Assembly (NCBI RefSeq): GCF_030406085.1
Contig: NZ_CP129002.1
Location: forward strand, 660,259-724,258
DNA from: Bartonella sp. TP
GTDB taxonomy: Bacteria > Pseudomonadota > Alphaproteobacteria > Rhizobiales > Rhizobiaceae
Direction of reading: 5' to 3'
DNA length: 64,000 nucleotides
Numbering within the stretch: the stretch's first letter is position 1; each line of letters starts with the position of its first letter. The notes below the pieces were generated by a model. That model saw only the letters and a list, made by a program, of their open reading frames with translations, was not told the DNA's origin and made no database searches. Shown piece by piece: positions 54,062-63,403 of this stretch. A program made the position numbers and the translations under genes.

Positions 54062-55018
54062 ATGCGGTTGAATTATAAAATGAATAAATTGTTAGTGTCC
54101 TTGCTTGTGTCTACTGCCCTGTGTGGCGTAGGTAGGGTTAATGCAGCTACTATGGCAGCGCCAGTTCAAGCTAAAGCGCCAGTAGGGGCTAGCGAGCTAG
54201 AAATAAAAGATAGTGATGTTATGGCGGTGATACAGGGCAAAGCTGTTACGGCGCATGATTTAGATGTTATGGCTATGAATTTAGATTCAAACCTTATGCG
54301 GTTACCAGTGAATAAACGACGTTTAGCTACATTGCGTATTTATATCAGCATGGTCGCTTTAGCTCATGCGGCAGAGCAAAAGGGTCTAGCCGCTGGGGAT
54401 AAATATCAACAAATGATGTCTTTTGCCCGTAATGAAGTTTTGCAGAAATTGTATATTAATCAAGAGATAATTGGTAAAATCAGCGATGCAGATTTAAAAG
54501 CGCGCTATGATAAAGAAGTAGCTGCTACACCGAAAGAAGAAGAGGTGCATGCAAGACATATTATCGTTAAAACTAAGCCAGAGGCAGAGGCTATAATTAA
54601 GCGCTTAGAGCAGGGTGAAAATTTTGAGACAATAGCAAAAGCTAGTTCAACAGATGGATCTGCCGCTGTTGGCGGTGATTTAGGCTATTTCAGTCATGGC
54701 CAAATGGTAGAACCATTTGAAAAAGCGGCCTTTGCTCTTAAAGTAGGGGGATATACTCATATGCCTGTTCAAAGCCCGTTTGGTTGGCACGTTATAAAAT
54801 TAGAAGATAAACGTATTAAAAAATTGCCCGCTTTTGAAGATATGCGCGAAAATATGCGTAATTTAGTGGCCTCTGATCGTTATAAAGCATCTATAGGCGA
54901 TTTGCGTAGCAAGGCCGACATAAAAATACCTAATAATGCTATAGCGAAAGAGCTAGATAAATTTGATAATATGGCTGCTGTTAATGGCAGCGAGGATGCT
55001 GATGAAGAAGCCAACTGA
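54062..55018 (+). CDS. Periplasmic parvulin-type peptidyl-prolyl isomerase
   Basis: Folding helper in the periplasm. The 318-residue protein has a signal peptide (about 1-29, ending VNAA), a helical SurA/PpiD-like chaperone segment (about 45-160) and one PpiC parvulin domain (about 160-252). That domain carries the landmarks EVHARHIIVKTKPEAEAI, GGDLGYFSHGQMVEPFEKAA and SPFGWHVIKLED. A ggag ribosome binding site precedes the ATG. argJ starts inside its last codons. The gene order secA, parvulin, argJ is conserved in Rhizobiales. Confidence 0.92.
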   Translation: MRLNYKMNKLLVSLLVSTALCGVGRVNAATMAAPVQAKAPVGASELEIKDSDVMAVIQGKAVTAHDLDVMAMNLDSNLMRLPVNKRRLATLRIYISMVALAHAAEQKGLAAGDKYQQMMSFARNEVLQKLYINQEIIGKISDADLKARYDKEVAATPKEEEVHARHIIVKTKPEAEAIIKRLEQGENFETIAKASSTDGSAAVGGDLGYFSHGQMVEPFEKAAFALKVGGYTHMPVQSPFGWHVIKLEDKRIKKLPAFEDMRENMRNLVASDRYKASIGDLRSKADIKIPNNAIAKELDKFDNMAAVNGSEDADEEAN

Positions 55019-56210
55019 GCAAATTATGCCCCTCATAAAAGGGGCACATATAGCGACAATGCATTGCGGGCAGAAATATAAAAATCGTGATGATTTGTTA
55101 TTTATGGTTTTTGATGCTGGCACCAATGTAGCGGGAGTTTTTACTCAATCATTGTGCCCCTCAGCTCCTGTTGATCATTGTCGCGAAATTTTGCCTTTTG
55201 GTCAAGCTAGAGCGTTGGTAGTAAATGCTGGCAATGCTAACGCTTTTACGGGTGCGGTAGGTGCAGAGGCCGCGAAAGCTGTTGCCGCACATGCAGCGAC
55301 CGTAGCTAATTGTAAAGCAGAAGAAGTTTATTTGGCTTCTACAGGTGTTATAGGGGAGGCATTAAACCCAGCCCCTATATTAACTGCTTTATCAAATGCC
55401 GTGCTTGAAGACGGGCAGGATGCCTGGGGTAAAGCCGCAAAGGCTATAATGACCACTGATACCTATCCTAAATATGCTACCAGAAGTTTGGAGCTTGATG
55501 GATACAAGATTAATATAAATGCTATAGCAAAAGGTTCTGGTATGATAGCCCCTAACATGGCTACTATGCTATGTTTTATTGTTACCGATGTTTCTATATC
55601 TGTTCCTATTTTGCAAAGCATGCTAAAGAAAGGGGTAGATAAAACTTTCAATAATATTACTGTGGACAGTGATACCTCTACATCTGATACGATATTGTTG
55701 TTTGCCACTGGTCAGGCTGCTGGTGTTGAACGCGCTTTGGCTGATAATGAGGCCGAGCTTTTTTATCAGGCTTTAGAGGATATCTTGCAAGAATTGGCTC
55801 TATCTGTGGTAAAAGATGGAGAGGGGGCTACACATTTAATAAAAATAACAGTCGTTGGAGCGGTTAGTGATAGCTCTGCTAAGAAAATAGCTTTTTCAAT
55901 TGCTAATTCTCCTTTGGTAAAAACTGCTATTGCGGGTAACGATGCTAATTGGGGCCGGGTAGTAATGGCCGTAGGTAAGGCAGGGGAAAAAGCTGACAGA
56001 GATAAATTATCTATCTTTTTTGGACCTTTCAGAATAGCTAATTGTGGAGTAGTAGATTCATCTTATAAAGAACAAGATGTAGCAGAATATATGAAAAATT
56101 ATCAGATAGAAATTAAAGTAGATATAGGATTAGGGCAAGGCTGTGCCATAGTGTGGACTTGCGATTTTACAGAAGAATATGTGAAAATAAATGCAGACTA
56201 CCGTAGTTGA
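55002..56210 (+). CDS. argJ: Glutamate N-acetyltransferase / amino-acid N-acetyltransferase
   Basis: Makes N-acetylglutamate and recycles the acetyl group from N-acetylornithine in arginine synthesis. From the ATG at 55002 the protein has 402 residues. The autocleavage site that yields the two subunits is in GMIAPNMATMLCF, with Thr188 as the new N-terminal nucleophile. Other motifs are VVNAGNANAFTG and VAGNDANWGRVVMAVGK. I chose this start because gagg lies 6 nt upstream; it overlaps the parvulin gene by 17 nt. Its end overlaps the GNAT-like gene by 20 nt. Confidence 0.95.
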   Translation: MKKPTEQIMPLIKGAHIATMHCGQKYKNRDDLLFMVFDAGTNVAGVFTQSLCPSAPVDHCREILPFGQARALVVNAGNANAFTGAVGAEAAKAVAAHAATVANCKAEEVYLASTGVIGEALNPAPILTALSNAVLEDGQDAWGKAAKAIMTTDTYPKYATRSLELDGYKININAIAKGSGMIAPNMATMLCFIVTDVSISVPILQSMLKKGVDKTFNNITVDSDTSTSDTILLFATGQAAGVERALADNEAELFYQALEDILQELALSVVKDGEGATHLIKITVVGAVSDSSAKKIAFSIANSPLVKTAIAGNDANWGRVVMAVGKAGEKADRDKLSIFFGPFRIANCGVVDSSYKEQDVAEYMKNYQIEIKVDIGLGQGCAIVWTCDFTEEYVKINADYRS

Positions 56211-56907
56211 TATAGAACATTTAGCTAAAATACGTAGGTTAGAAGCTTTGTCAGCACGTGCTTGGCCAGCGGATAGTTTTTTTTATGAACGTGCTTGGCA
56301 TGTAGGTTGCTATAAGGCTGAATTTCCAGCTTTAGGTAGTAAGGATGTGGCAATAATTACGCCTTTGGATGCTTCAGACAATGTGAATATTAAACAGCGT
56401 GTGGAGGCATTGAAAGTTAAATTAGGCCAAAAGATCTATCTTAGAATAACTCCATTAGCTGCTAAAGAAATTGCAGTGCAGCTGGATTTAGGTGCCTTGG
56501 ATTATATATTAAAAAATAATGTTTTTATTGCTTCTGCAAAGGATGTAAACTTTAATTCATTATTAGAAATATCTCCTCTAACGCCAGAAGAATACGCAGA
56601 AGTATTTTCTATTTCTAAAGATTTAGTAAGGTTGGAGCTTGAATCTATAAGTAAAATTAAAGGTAAAGTATGCTATTTTAGCACCATTGATAGAAGCTAT
56701 GGGGCTCGCTACATTTTGGATAATGGATTTGCTTATATAGATCGTTGGCCTAGCCAAGATGGTTTAGCTTCGGCCTTTATGGAAGCGGTGATTGCTCATG
56801 CAGTGAAGGATAAAGCTTTGTATGTTTGGTACAAAGCCCCTGCAGGTTTGATAGAGCCAGGCTTTAACTTTGAGTGTTTGTATAGTGAAGCCTATTATGC
56901 AGTTTAA
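56191..56907 (+). CDS. GNAT-like acetyltransferase domain protein
   Basis: A 238-residue protein placed between argJ and mutT, where relatives encode a GNAT-family N-acetyltransferase. The N-terminal part (RRLEALSARAWPADSFFYER) matches that protein. The C-terminal part has a plausible but weak acetyl-CoA region (GARYILDNGFAYIDRWPSQDGL and AFMEAVIAHAV). The classic Q/RxxGxG/A motif is not clear, so activity is uncertain. It overlaps argJ by 20 nt and mutT by 11 nt and must be co-translated with them. The substrate is unknown. Confidence 0.7.
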   Translation: MQTTVVDIEHLAKIRRLEALSARAWPADSFFYERAWHVGCYKAEFPALGSKDVAIITPLDASDNVNIKQRVEALKVKLGQKIYLRITPLAAKEIAVQLDLGALDYILKNNVFIASAKDVNFNSLLEISPLTPEEYAEVFSISKDLVRLELESISKIKGKVCYFSTIDRSYGARYILDNGFAYIDRWPSQDGLASAFMEAVIAHAVKDKALYVWYKAPAGLIEPGFNFECLYSEAYYAV

Positions 56908-57304
56908 TAAAAATTCGCCATTAGTTGTAGTGGCTGCTGTTATATTCGATAGCTCTGATAGTGTGCTATTGTCACAACGCAAATTAGGTAAACGCTATGC
57001 GGGAATGTGGGAATTTCCTGGGGGTAAGGTTGAACATGGCGAGACTATTCATCAAGCTTTGGCCAGAGAGCTTTGGGAGGAATTAGATATAGTGGTAAAT
57101 ATTGAGACCAATACGGCTCCTTATATGAGTGTAGAGCATGAAGGGTTTTTATTACATATATTTTTATGTCATGAATTTCAGGGTGTTCCAGTTGCAAAAG
57201 AGCAACAAAAATTGCAAGTTTTTAAAATATTGGAGCTGCAAAATTTACGAATGCCACCAGCAGATATAGCCATTATTAGAAAACTTATTGAAGAGTTTGT
57301 TTGA
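56897..57304 (+). CDS. mutT: Nudix hydrolase MutT (8-oxo-dGTP diphosphatase)
   Basis: Removes oxidised nucleotides such as 8-oxo-dGTP before they enter DNA. From the ATG at 56897 the protein has 135 residues and contains the full Nudix box GGKVEHGETIHQALARELWE followed by ELDI (Gx5Ex7REUxEE pattern). GMWEFPGGK is the typical MutT approach. An upstream TTG at 56870 would lengthen it by nine residues. It converges on glmM with a single-base gap and no visible terminator. Confidence 0.92.
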   Translation: MQFNKNSPLVVVAAVIFDSSDSVLLSQRKLGKRYAGMWEFPGGKVEHGETIHQALARELWEELDIVVNIETNTAPYMSVEHEGFLLHIFLCHEFQGVPVAKEQQKLQVFKILELQNLRMPPADIAIIRKLIEEFV

Positions 57305-57305
57305 T

Positions 57306-58658
57306 TTATTTGGAGCCCAGTATTGCTTCGACAATATTATCAACTGATTGTTTGAGTAAGGCTACATTATCGCCCTCTGCCATAATGCGAACTAATGGTT
57401 CTGTGCCAGATGGCCGTACAACAATTCTACCCTCTTTAGCTAAATGTGTATTCGCAGCTTCTATAGCTTGCTTTACTTGTTCTGATTGCATAGCTGAAGC
57501 GCCATTGGCTTTAACATTTTTTAATATTTGTGGCACTGTTTCAAATTCTTTGCACAATTCTGATATTGGTTTATTGTTTTGCACGGCACAGGCAAGAATT
57601 TGTAGCGCAGCTATTAATCCATCGCCTGTAGCGCCATAGTCAGAGAATATAATATGGCCTGACTGTTCACCGCCAATATTGCAACCGAGTTCTCGCATTT
57701 TCTCTGCTACATAGCGGTCCCCTACCTTGGTTCGTATGAGTTCAAGATTAAGCTTATTTAAAAAACGCTCAAGCCCTAAATTAGACATTACAGTAGCTAC
57801 AATACAGTTGGTACTAAGCTTTTTATTTTTTTGCCAATGGCTAGCTAGAATAGCAAGTATTTTATCTCCATCAACGATGTTACCTTGTTCATCGACTATT
57901 ACAACTCGATCTCCATCGCCATCAAGCGCTATGCCTATATCGGCTCTAGTTTCTTTTAATTTTTCTATAAGCGAAGCTGGATGTGTTGAGCCGCAATCTA
58001 AATTTATATTTAAACCATCTGGTTTGTTATGTATAGTTATTACTTCTGCTCCAAGCTCCCAAAGCGCTAAGGGCGCCGACTTATATGCGGCGCCATTTGC
58101 ACAATCTACTACAATACGCAACCCATCTAATCTTATATTTTTATCTAAGGTTCGCTTGGCAAACTCTACATAGCGGTAGATATCGCCATCTAAGCGCTTA
58201 ACTCGTCCTAGTTTTTTGGTAAAAGCCAAGGATTGTAAATCTTTGCTATCTATAAGCTCTTCGATCTCTCGTTCAATAGCGTCGCTAAGTTTTAAGCCTT
58301 CATGATCAAACAACTTTATACCATTATAATAATATGGATTGTGTGAAGCGGAAATCATAACCCCTATATCGGAGCGCATTGAGCGACATAGCATAGAAAC
58401 AGCAGGTGTTGGTATCGGCCCCAATAGCAATACATCCATGCCAGAAGCGGCTAGACCAGAAACTAAAGCACTTTCTAGCATATAGCAAGACAAGCGCGTA
58501 TCCTTGCCGATGACCACTCGGCTAGTATGATTGCTGGTTGTTTTGTCGCGAAAGATAATGCCAATGGCCAGACCTACGCGCATTGCTAATTCTGGAGTAA
58601 TGGGATGAATATTTGCTTCGCCCCTTATACCATCTGTTCCGAAATATTTGTTATTCAT
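57306..58658 (-). CDS. glmM: Phosphoglucosamine mutase
   Basis: Interconverts glucosamine-6-phosphate and glucosamine-1-phosphate for peptidoglycan and lipopolysaccharide synthesis. From the ATG at 58658 the protein has 450 residues and starts [13 protein letters not shown]. The active serine is Ser105 in [15 protein letters not shown], the metal loop is [10 protein letters not shown], the sugar loop GGEQSGHII, and the phosphate loop [12 protein letters not shown]. It overlaps the end of ftsH by 8 nt, the usual ftsH-glmM pair. Confidence 0.97.
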   Translation of the reverse strand: MNNKYFGTDGIRGEANIHPITPELAMRVGLAIGIIFRDKTTSNHTSRVVIGKDTRLSCYMLESALVSGLAASGMDVLLLGPIPTPAVSMLCRSMRSDIGVMISASHNPYYYNGIKLFDHEGLKLSDAIEREIEELIDSKDLQSLAFTKKLGRVKRLDGDIYRYVEFAKRTLDKNIRLDGLRIVVDCANGAAYKSAPLALWELGAEVITIHNKPDGLNINLDCGSTHPASLIEKLKETRADIGIALDGDGDRVVIVDEQGNIVDGDKILAILASHWQKNKKLSTNCIVATVMSNLGLERFLNKLNLELIRTKVGDRYVAEKMRELGCNIGGEQSGHIIFSDYGATGDGLIAALQILACAVQNNKPISELCKEFETVPQILKNVKANGASAMQSEQVKQAIEAANTHLAKEGRIVVRPSGTEPLVRIMAEGDNVALLKQSVDNIVEAILGSK

Positions 58659-60546
58659 CTTGTACAAAATTTTTGCTTACTTGTGGCACGAAAGTTTTAT
58701 CTTCAGCAGTAACGCGGTGCGCTGTATCTAAGCGCTTCAGTTTTTTACCTGCTATTACATCCTTGATTTCATCGCCTGTTAAAGTTTCATATTCTAATAA
58801 AGCTTCGGCTAAAATATTCCACTCTTTTTCATTTTTTTGCATAATTTCTGTAGCTTTTTGGTAGCCTTCATCTATTAGCCTTCTTACTTCATTATCTATA
58901 GTTTTAGCGGTTTCTTCTGAAACATTATGCTGGCGCGCAACAGAATGGCCAAGAAACACCTCATCTTGATTTTCGCCGTAAGCCACATTGCCTAATTTAG
59001 GCGAAAATCCCCAGCGTGTAACCATGTTGCGTGCAAGCTTTGTAGCTTGTTCGATATCAGAAGAAGCGCCAGCCGTTATATGGTCTTTGCCAAATTTTAG
59101 CTCTTCTGCTACGCGGCCGCCCATCATTATGGCAAGCCTGGCGAGCATCCATTGATAAGAAATAGAATATTTATCGCCTTCTGGTAATTGCATCACCATG
59201 CCTAAAGCTCTACCCCTTGGTACTATTGTTGCTTTATGTACCGGATCCGCTGCGGGCATGTTTAATGCTATAATGGCATGGCCGGCTTCGTGATATGCTG
59301 TTAGAGTTTTTTCTTCTTCGCTCATGGCGCTGGAGCGGCGCTCGGCACCCATCATAACTTTATCTTTAGCATTTTCAAATTCTTGCATAGTCACTAGGCG
59401 TTTATTGCGTCTTGCTGCTAATAAAGCTGCTTCATTAACTAAATTCATTAAGTCTGCTCCAGAAAAACCTGGTGTTCCTCTAGCTACAACTCGTAAATCA
59501 ACATTAGGCGCTAATGGCACGTTGCGTACATGTACTTTTAATATTTGTTCGCGTCCATTGATATCTGGATTGGGCACAACGACCTGTCTATCAAAACGAC
59601 CAGGGCGTAGCAAAGCTGGGTCTAAAACATCTGGTCTGTTGGTAGCTGCAATAAGTATAATGCTTTCCGTTGGTTGAAAGCCATCCATCTCTACTAATAG
59701 CTGGTTCAGGGTTTGTTCGCGCTCGTCATTACCACCGCCTAATCCAGCACCACGATGCCTACCTACAGCATCTATCTCATCTATAAAAATTATGCATGGA
59801 GAATTTTTTTTAGCTTGTTCGAACATATCACGAACGCGGCTTGCGCCGACCCCTACGAACATCTCAACAAAATCGGAGCCAGAAATGGTAAAAAATGGCA
59901 CATTAGCCTCTCCTGCAACGGAGCGGGCCAATAATGTTTTACCAGTGCCAGGAGGGCCTACGAGTAGTACGCCGCGAGGTATTTTTCCACCTAGTTTTTG
60001 GAATTTTTTTGGGTCTTTTAAAAATTCTACGATTTCTTCTAGATCTTGCTTAGCTTCATCAACGCCAGCTACATCCGCAAAGGTTATTTTGCCTGCTGTT
60101 TGGGTTAGTAGTCTTGCTTTTGATTTGCCAAAGCCCATTGCTCCACCTCGGCCCGCGCCCTGCATTTGGCGCATAAAAAATACCCACACGCCTATCAATA
60201 ATAATACTGGTAACATAGATATTATTAAATTCAGCAGAAAGCCGCTATTTGGGTTAGGTAATTCAGCTTTTATATCGACATTTTTGCGCTGTAACTTTGA
60301 AATTAATTGCGGGTCAAAAGGAGCAACAGTTTTATAATTTTTATTTATTTTAGATTGGCCCGTAAGCTGTGAACCTTGAATCGCCACAGATCGTATCTCG
60401 CCGGAGTCCACCTTGTTTAAAAATTCGGTATAGGTTAATTGTGTAGGTGCTGATTTTTGGCCATTGCCACCATAAAATGAAAATATAGCGATTAGCGATA
60501 GGGCTACGAACCCCCATATCATATAGGCGCGATAATTTTGATTCAT
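58651..60546 (-). CDS. ftsH: ATP-dependent zinc metalloprotease FtsH
   Basis: Membrane protease that degrades misfolded membrane proteins and regulators such as RpoH and LpxC in other bacteria. The 631-residue protein has two N-terminal membrane spans (about 7-24 and 105-125), an AAA domain with Walker A GPPGTGKT (about 192-199), Walker [12 protein letters not shown] and the second-region arginines RPGRFDR, and the zinc site HEAGH (about 418). It is followed by glmM and preceded by tilS with a 97-nt gap. Two rpoH genes in the window are possible targets. Confidence 0.97.
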   Translation of the reverse strand: MNQNYRAYMIWGFVALSLIAIFSFYGGNGQKSAPTQLTYTEFLNKVDSGEIRSVAIQGSQLTGQSKINKNYKTVAPFDPQLISKLQRKNVDIKAELPNPNSGFLLNLIISMLPVLLLIGVWVFFMRQMQGAGRGGAMGFGKSKARLLTQTAGKITFADVAGVDEAKQDLEEIVEFLKDPKKFQKLGGKIPRGVLLVGPPGTGKTLLARSVAGEANVPFFTISGSDFVEMFVGVGASRVRDMFEQAKKNSPCIIFIDEIDAVGRHRGAGLGGGNDEREQTLNQLLVEMDGFQPTESIILIAATNRPDVLDPALLRPGRFDRQVVVPNPDINGREQILKVHVRNVPLAPNVDLRVVARGTPGFSGADLMNLVNEAALLAARRNKRLVTMQEFENAKDKVMMGAERRSSAMSEEEKTLTAYHEAGHAIIALNMPAADPVHKATIVPRGRALGMVMQLPEGDKYSISYQWMLARLAIMMGGRVAEELKFGKDHITAGASSDIEQATKLARNMVTRWGFSPKLGNVAYGENQDEVFLGHSVARQHNVSEETAKTIDNEVRRLIDEGYQKATEIMQKNEKEWNILAEALLEYETLTGDEIKDVIAGKKLKRLDTAHRVTAEDKTFVPQVSKNFVQDE

Positions 60547-60643
60547 AACCTATCCACTTCGTTACGTAAGGTTCATATATAAAGGATATTCATTAATATA
60601 AGTAAATGAATACATAGTTAAATATAACAACATATATTTTTAT

Positions 60644-61993
60644 CTACAAGGCGCAATGGCTAAAATTAAATATGGCTTTTAGTTTTCTATATAATTCATG
60701 ATCAAAGCCGCTAATTAACCAGTCATATATGGCTATATATGGTTGTATTTTTATTTTTTCAAATTCTGGGGGTAGGCAAATTTGCCTTTGGGCTGTAGTC
60801 GCTAAGGGTAGAGTCAAAAAGGGTAGATGAGTTTTACCAGCTTTTTCTATAATAAGACTTGATTGATGATATGATAAATTTATTTTATTAGGATGGCTGA
60901 AATTTTTCATTTCATCAAGAGTTGCAGCTCTTATTATAATATTATCGCCGCTAGTATTATAAATTTCATAACGTTTGTCCCAGAGAATGTTTTCACCAGA
61001 CTTGCACTCTAGAATTGGAATTTGTCTGGATTCACGCCATATTCGCCAAAGATTTGATTTTTTTTCAACCATTGCTTGGCAAATATTGTAACGCAGGACA
61101 GGCTTTGATATGGTAAAAGCTTCAGCAAATTTTTCCATTTGGTGCGTTTGTGCTAAATAGGCTGCGCCCCCCATTATACTGGTAAGCAGATTTAAGAGAA
61201 AGCTGCACTCTTTACTATTATAAGGTGGCGGCAATTGAGTAAAATGCAATACTTCGCCAATAAAGTATGGTTGAATAATCATAATTAGTTCGATAATTTT
61301 TTGGTTTAAGCTTACACGAGCTAGTTGTTGTTGTTGTAATTTTTTAACCCATATTGTTTTTTTCTCTGGGGTAATTGGTCCTATAATTTGTCTTGTTCGC
61401 GCGCGCTCATACTTTGTATTATAATTAGTAGGGTCTTCTATCCATGTTTGTTTCAGTGATGTTAGATAATTCCTTAGCTCTTCTTTTGTTAAGCTTAATA
61501 AAGGTCGCAGTAAATAAATTTTTTTGAATATTAGCGATTTTCTAGCCATAGCAGATAGGCCGCGCCAACTATTTCTTTGTTGCCGCATAAGAAAGGTTTC
61601 GATTTGATCATTTAATGTGTGCCCGGTTAATAATATTGGCTTTTCATAATTTTTTGCACAATCATATAGTAATTTATAGCGCGCTAAACGTGCTTGCGTC
61701 GATATGCCTGTATCCGCCTTTGTTCCGGTCCAACGCAATAGATGATGGGTGATGGCGTGGTATTGGCATAATTTTTTTACCCATAGCGCTTCTGCTGCAG
61801 ATTCAGGCCGAAGCTGGTGGTCAACATTAGCGGCGACAATATGTAATCGCTTATTTAAATATAATTTGTTGTATAGCTGCAATAAAAATAACAGTGCTAG
61901 AGAATCGCTACCACCAGAAACTGCAACGACAGCTGTTTGCGTATCTTGAAAGTCCTGTGAGGAAAAAATATTAACTAATTGGTTCTCAAGCAC
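60644..61993 (-). CDS. tilS: tRNA(Ile)-lysidine synthetase TilS
   Basis: Modifies the CAU anticodon of a tRNA-Ile to lysidine so it reads AUA codons. The 449-residue protein has the PP-loop motif VAVSGGSDSLALLFLL (about 22-37) and NVDHQLRPESAAEA, HTLNDQIETFLMR and RPLLSLTKEELRNYL. The C-terminal half is poorly conserved. AUA is used very often in this window, so the enzyme must be important here. In relatives tol-pal genes lie upstream; here an inositol monophosphatase-like gene does, 12 nt away. Confidence 0.93.
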   Translation of the reverse strand: MLENQLVNIFSSQDFQDTQTAVVAVSGGSDSLALLFLLQLYNKLYLNKRLHIVAANVDHQLRPESAAEALWVKKLCQYHAITHHLLRWTGTKADTGISTQARLARYKLLYDCAKNYEKPILLTGHTLNDQIETFLMRQQRNSWRGLSAMARKSLIFKKIYLLRPLLSLTKEELRNYLTSLKQTWIEDPTNYNTKYERARTRQIIGPITPEKKTIWVKKLQQQQLARVSLNQKIIELIMIIQPYFIGEVLHFTQLPPPYNSKECSFLLNLLTSIMGGAAYLAQTHQMEKFAEAFTISKPVLRYNICQAMVEKKSNLWRIWRESRQIPILECKSGENILWDKRYEIYNTSGDNIIIRAATLDEMKNFSHPNKINLSYHQSSLIIEKAGKTHLPFLTLPLATTAQRQICLPPEFEKIKIQPYIAIYDWLISGFDHELYRKLKAIFNFSHCAL

Positions 61994-62005
61994 TATATGA
62001 ATTTA

Positions 62006-62803
62006 TTATTCTTTATTGCTAGCGATTATATGGTTTAATAACGCTTTATGGGTATATTCATTGCCAGCTACAATGTTGTTTTGGTTAAGCATATTGGCGC
62101 CGCCAGTTTTATCGCTTATAAACCCACCAGCCTCTGTTACTAGCAATATGCCAGCCGCCATATCCCAAGGCTGCAAATCTTGCTCCCAAAATCCGTCAAA
62201 GCGGGCAGATGCTACATAAGCCAGATCTAAAGCGGCAGCTCCGGTGCGTCTTATGCCTGCGCTTTGTGGCATTATAGCTCTTAATTCTTGTAAATAATTA
62301 TTATGCTCTGGTTTACCTATGTGCGGTATACCTGTAGATATTAGGCAATCTTCTAAGTTACGCCTATGTGATACTCTTATACGCCTATCATTTAAGAAGG
62401 CTCCCTGCCCACGCTCTGCAGTAAATAGCTCATCTAATATAGGATTATAAATTACTGCTGCAACTAATTTGCCTTGGCTTTCTAAGGCAATTGATACGCA
62501 AAAAAATGGTACAGCATGTAAAAAATTTGTTGTGCCATCTAAAGGGTCTATTATAAAACGATGTTGATTATCGCTACCAATAATTTCTCCCCCTTCTTCC
62601 ATTAAATAGCTATAGTTTGGTTTCGCCATAAGTAGGGTAGATTTAATTATATCCTCTGCTTTGCGGTCGGCTGTGCTAACATAGTCCCCTGGCTTTTTTA
62701 AGCTAACTTTAATATCTGCTGACGAGGCATAAGCTCTGCTCAATGCGCGGCCAGCTTTTAATGCTGCTTGCACCATTACATTCATTATTGCGGATCTAGC
62801 CAT
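62006..62803 (-). CDS. suhB: Inositol monophosphatase family protein
   Basis: Magnesium-dependent phosphatase of the SuhB/IMPase family. The 265-residue protein has the metal-binding motifs in EEGGEIIGSDNQHRFIIDPL, split by a loop, DPLDGTTNFLHAVPFF (about 87-102) and WEQDLQPWDMAAGILLVTEA (about 210-229). SuhB also acts in ribosomal RNA transcription in other bacteria; which role applies here is unknown. It follows efp by 36 nt and precedes tilS by 12 nt, and the efp-suhB order is known from Rhizobiales. Confidence 0.92.
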   Translation of the reverse strand: MARSAIMNVMVQAALKAGRALSRAYASSADIKVSLKKPGDYVSTADRKAEDIIKSTLLMAKPNYSYLMEEGGEIIGSDNQHRFIIDPLDGTTNFLHAVPFFCVSIALESQGKLVAAVIYNPILDELFTAERGQGAFLNDRRIRVSHRRNLEDCLISTGIPHIGKPEHNNYLQELRAIMPQSAGIRRTGAAALDLAYVASARFDGFWEQDLQPWDMAAGILLVTEAGGFISDKTGGANMLNQNNIVAGNEYTHKALLNHIIASNKE

Positions 62804-62839
62804 GATTGTGCCTTCTAGTTAAATATATATTGCTGTAGA

Positions 62840-63403
62840 TCAATCGGCCCTGCGTAGATAAAGCAGTTCATTGGTGTCTACGATTATGCGTTCTCCTGCT
62901 GAGATAAACGGTGGCACCATAACTCTGATGCCATTTTCTAAAACCGCTGGTTTATATGCGGCTGTTGCTGTTTGTCCTTTTACCACTGGATCCGCTTCGG
63001 CAATGGTGGCTGTGACGTGGTCTGGCAGGGAGATGCCTATAGGTTTTTCATTATGTAATTCTAGAGTTACTTTCATGCCATCTTGCAAAAAAGCAGCCCT
63101 TTCGCCAACAAAATCTTCTGCTAATTCTATTTGGTCGTAATTTTCTGTATCCATAAATACTAAATCTTCATTCTGCTTGTATAAAAAAGTAAAATCTTTT
63201 TGCTCCAGCCGAACTTTTTCTACCGACTCAGCAGAGCGAAATCTTTCATTTAATTTTGTGCCGTCAATAAGATTCTTTAACTCGACTTGATTAAAGGCGC
63301 CGCCTTTTCCTGGTTTAACAGAGTTGCATTTTACAGCAACCCACAGCGAATTATTGTGCTCTATTACGTTTCCTGGTTTTATTTCGTTTCCATTGATTTT
63401 CAT
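62840..63403 (-). CDS. efp: Elongation factor P
   Basis: Rescues ribosomes stalled at proline runs. The 187-residue protein has three beta-barrel domains. The loop that enters the peptidyl-transferase centre reads [12 protein letters not shown] with Lys33 at the tip, which in many bacteria is lysylated by EpmA/EpmB; neither is encoded in the window. The conserved end is [16 protein letters not shown]. Its start codon overlaps the stop codon of the thiE-like gene by one base. Confidence 0.96.
   Translation of the reverse strand: MKINGNEIKPGNVIEHNNSLWVAVKCNSVKPGKGGAFNQVELKNLIDGTKLNERFRSAESVEKVRLEQKDFTFLYKQNEDLVFMDTENYDQIELAEDFVGERAAFLQDGMKVTLELHNEKPIGISLPDHVTATIAEADPVVKGQTATAAYKPAVLENGIRVMVPPFISAGERIIVDTNELLYLRRAD

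Noticed and set aside
59324-60337. Long plus-strand open frames inside ftsH
   Set aside because: They mirror the strongly conserved ftsH coding sequence and show no independent motifs.
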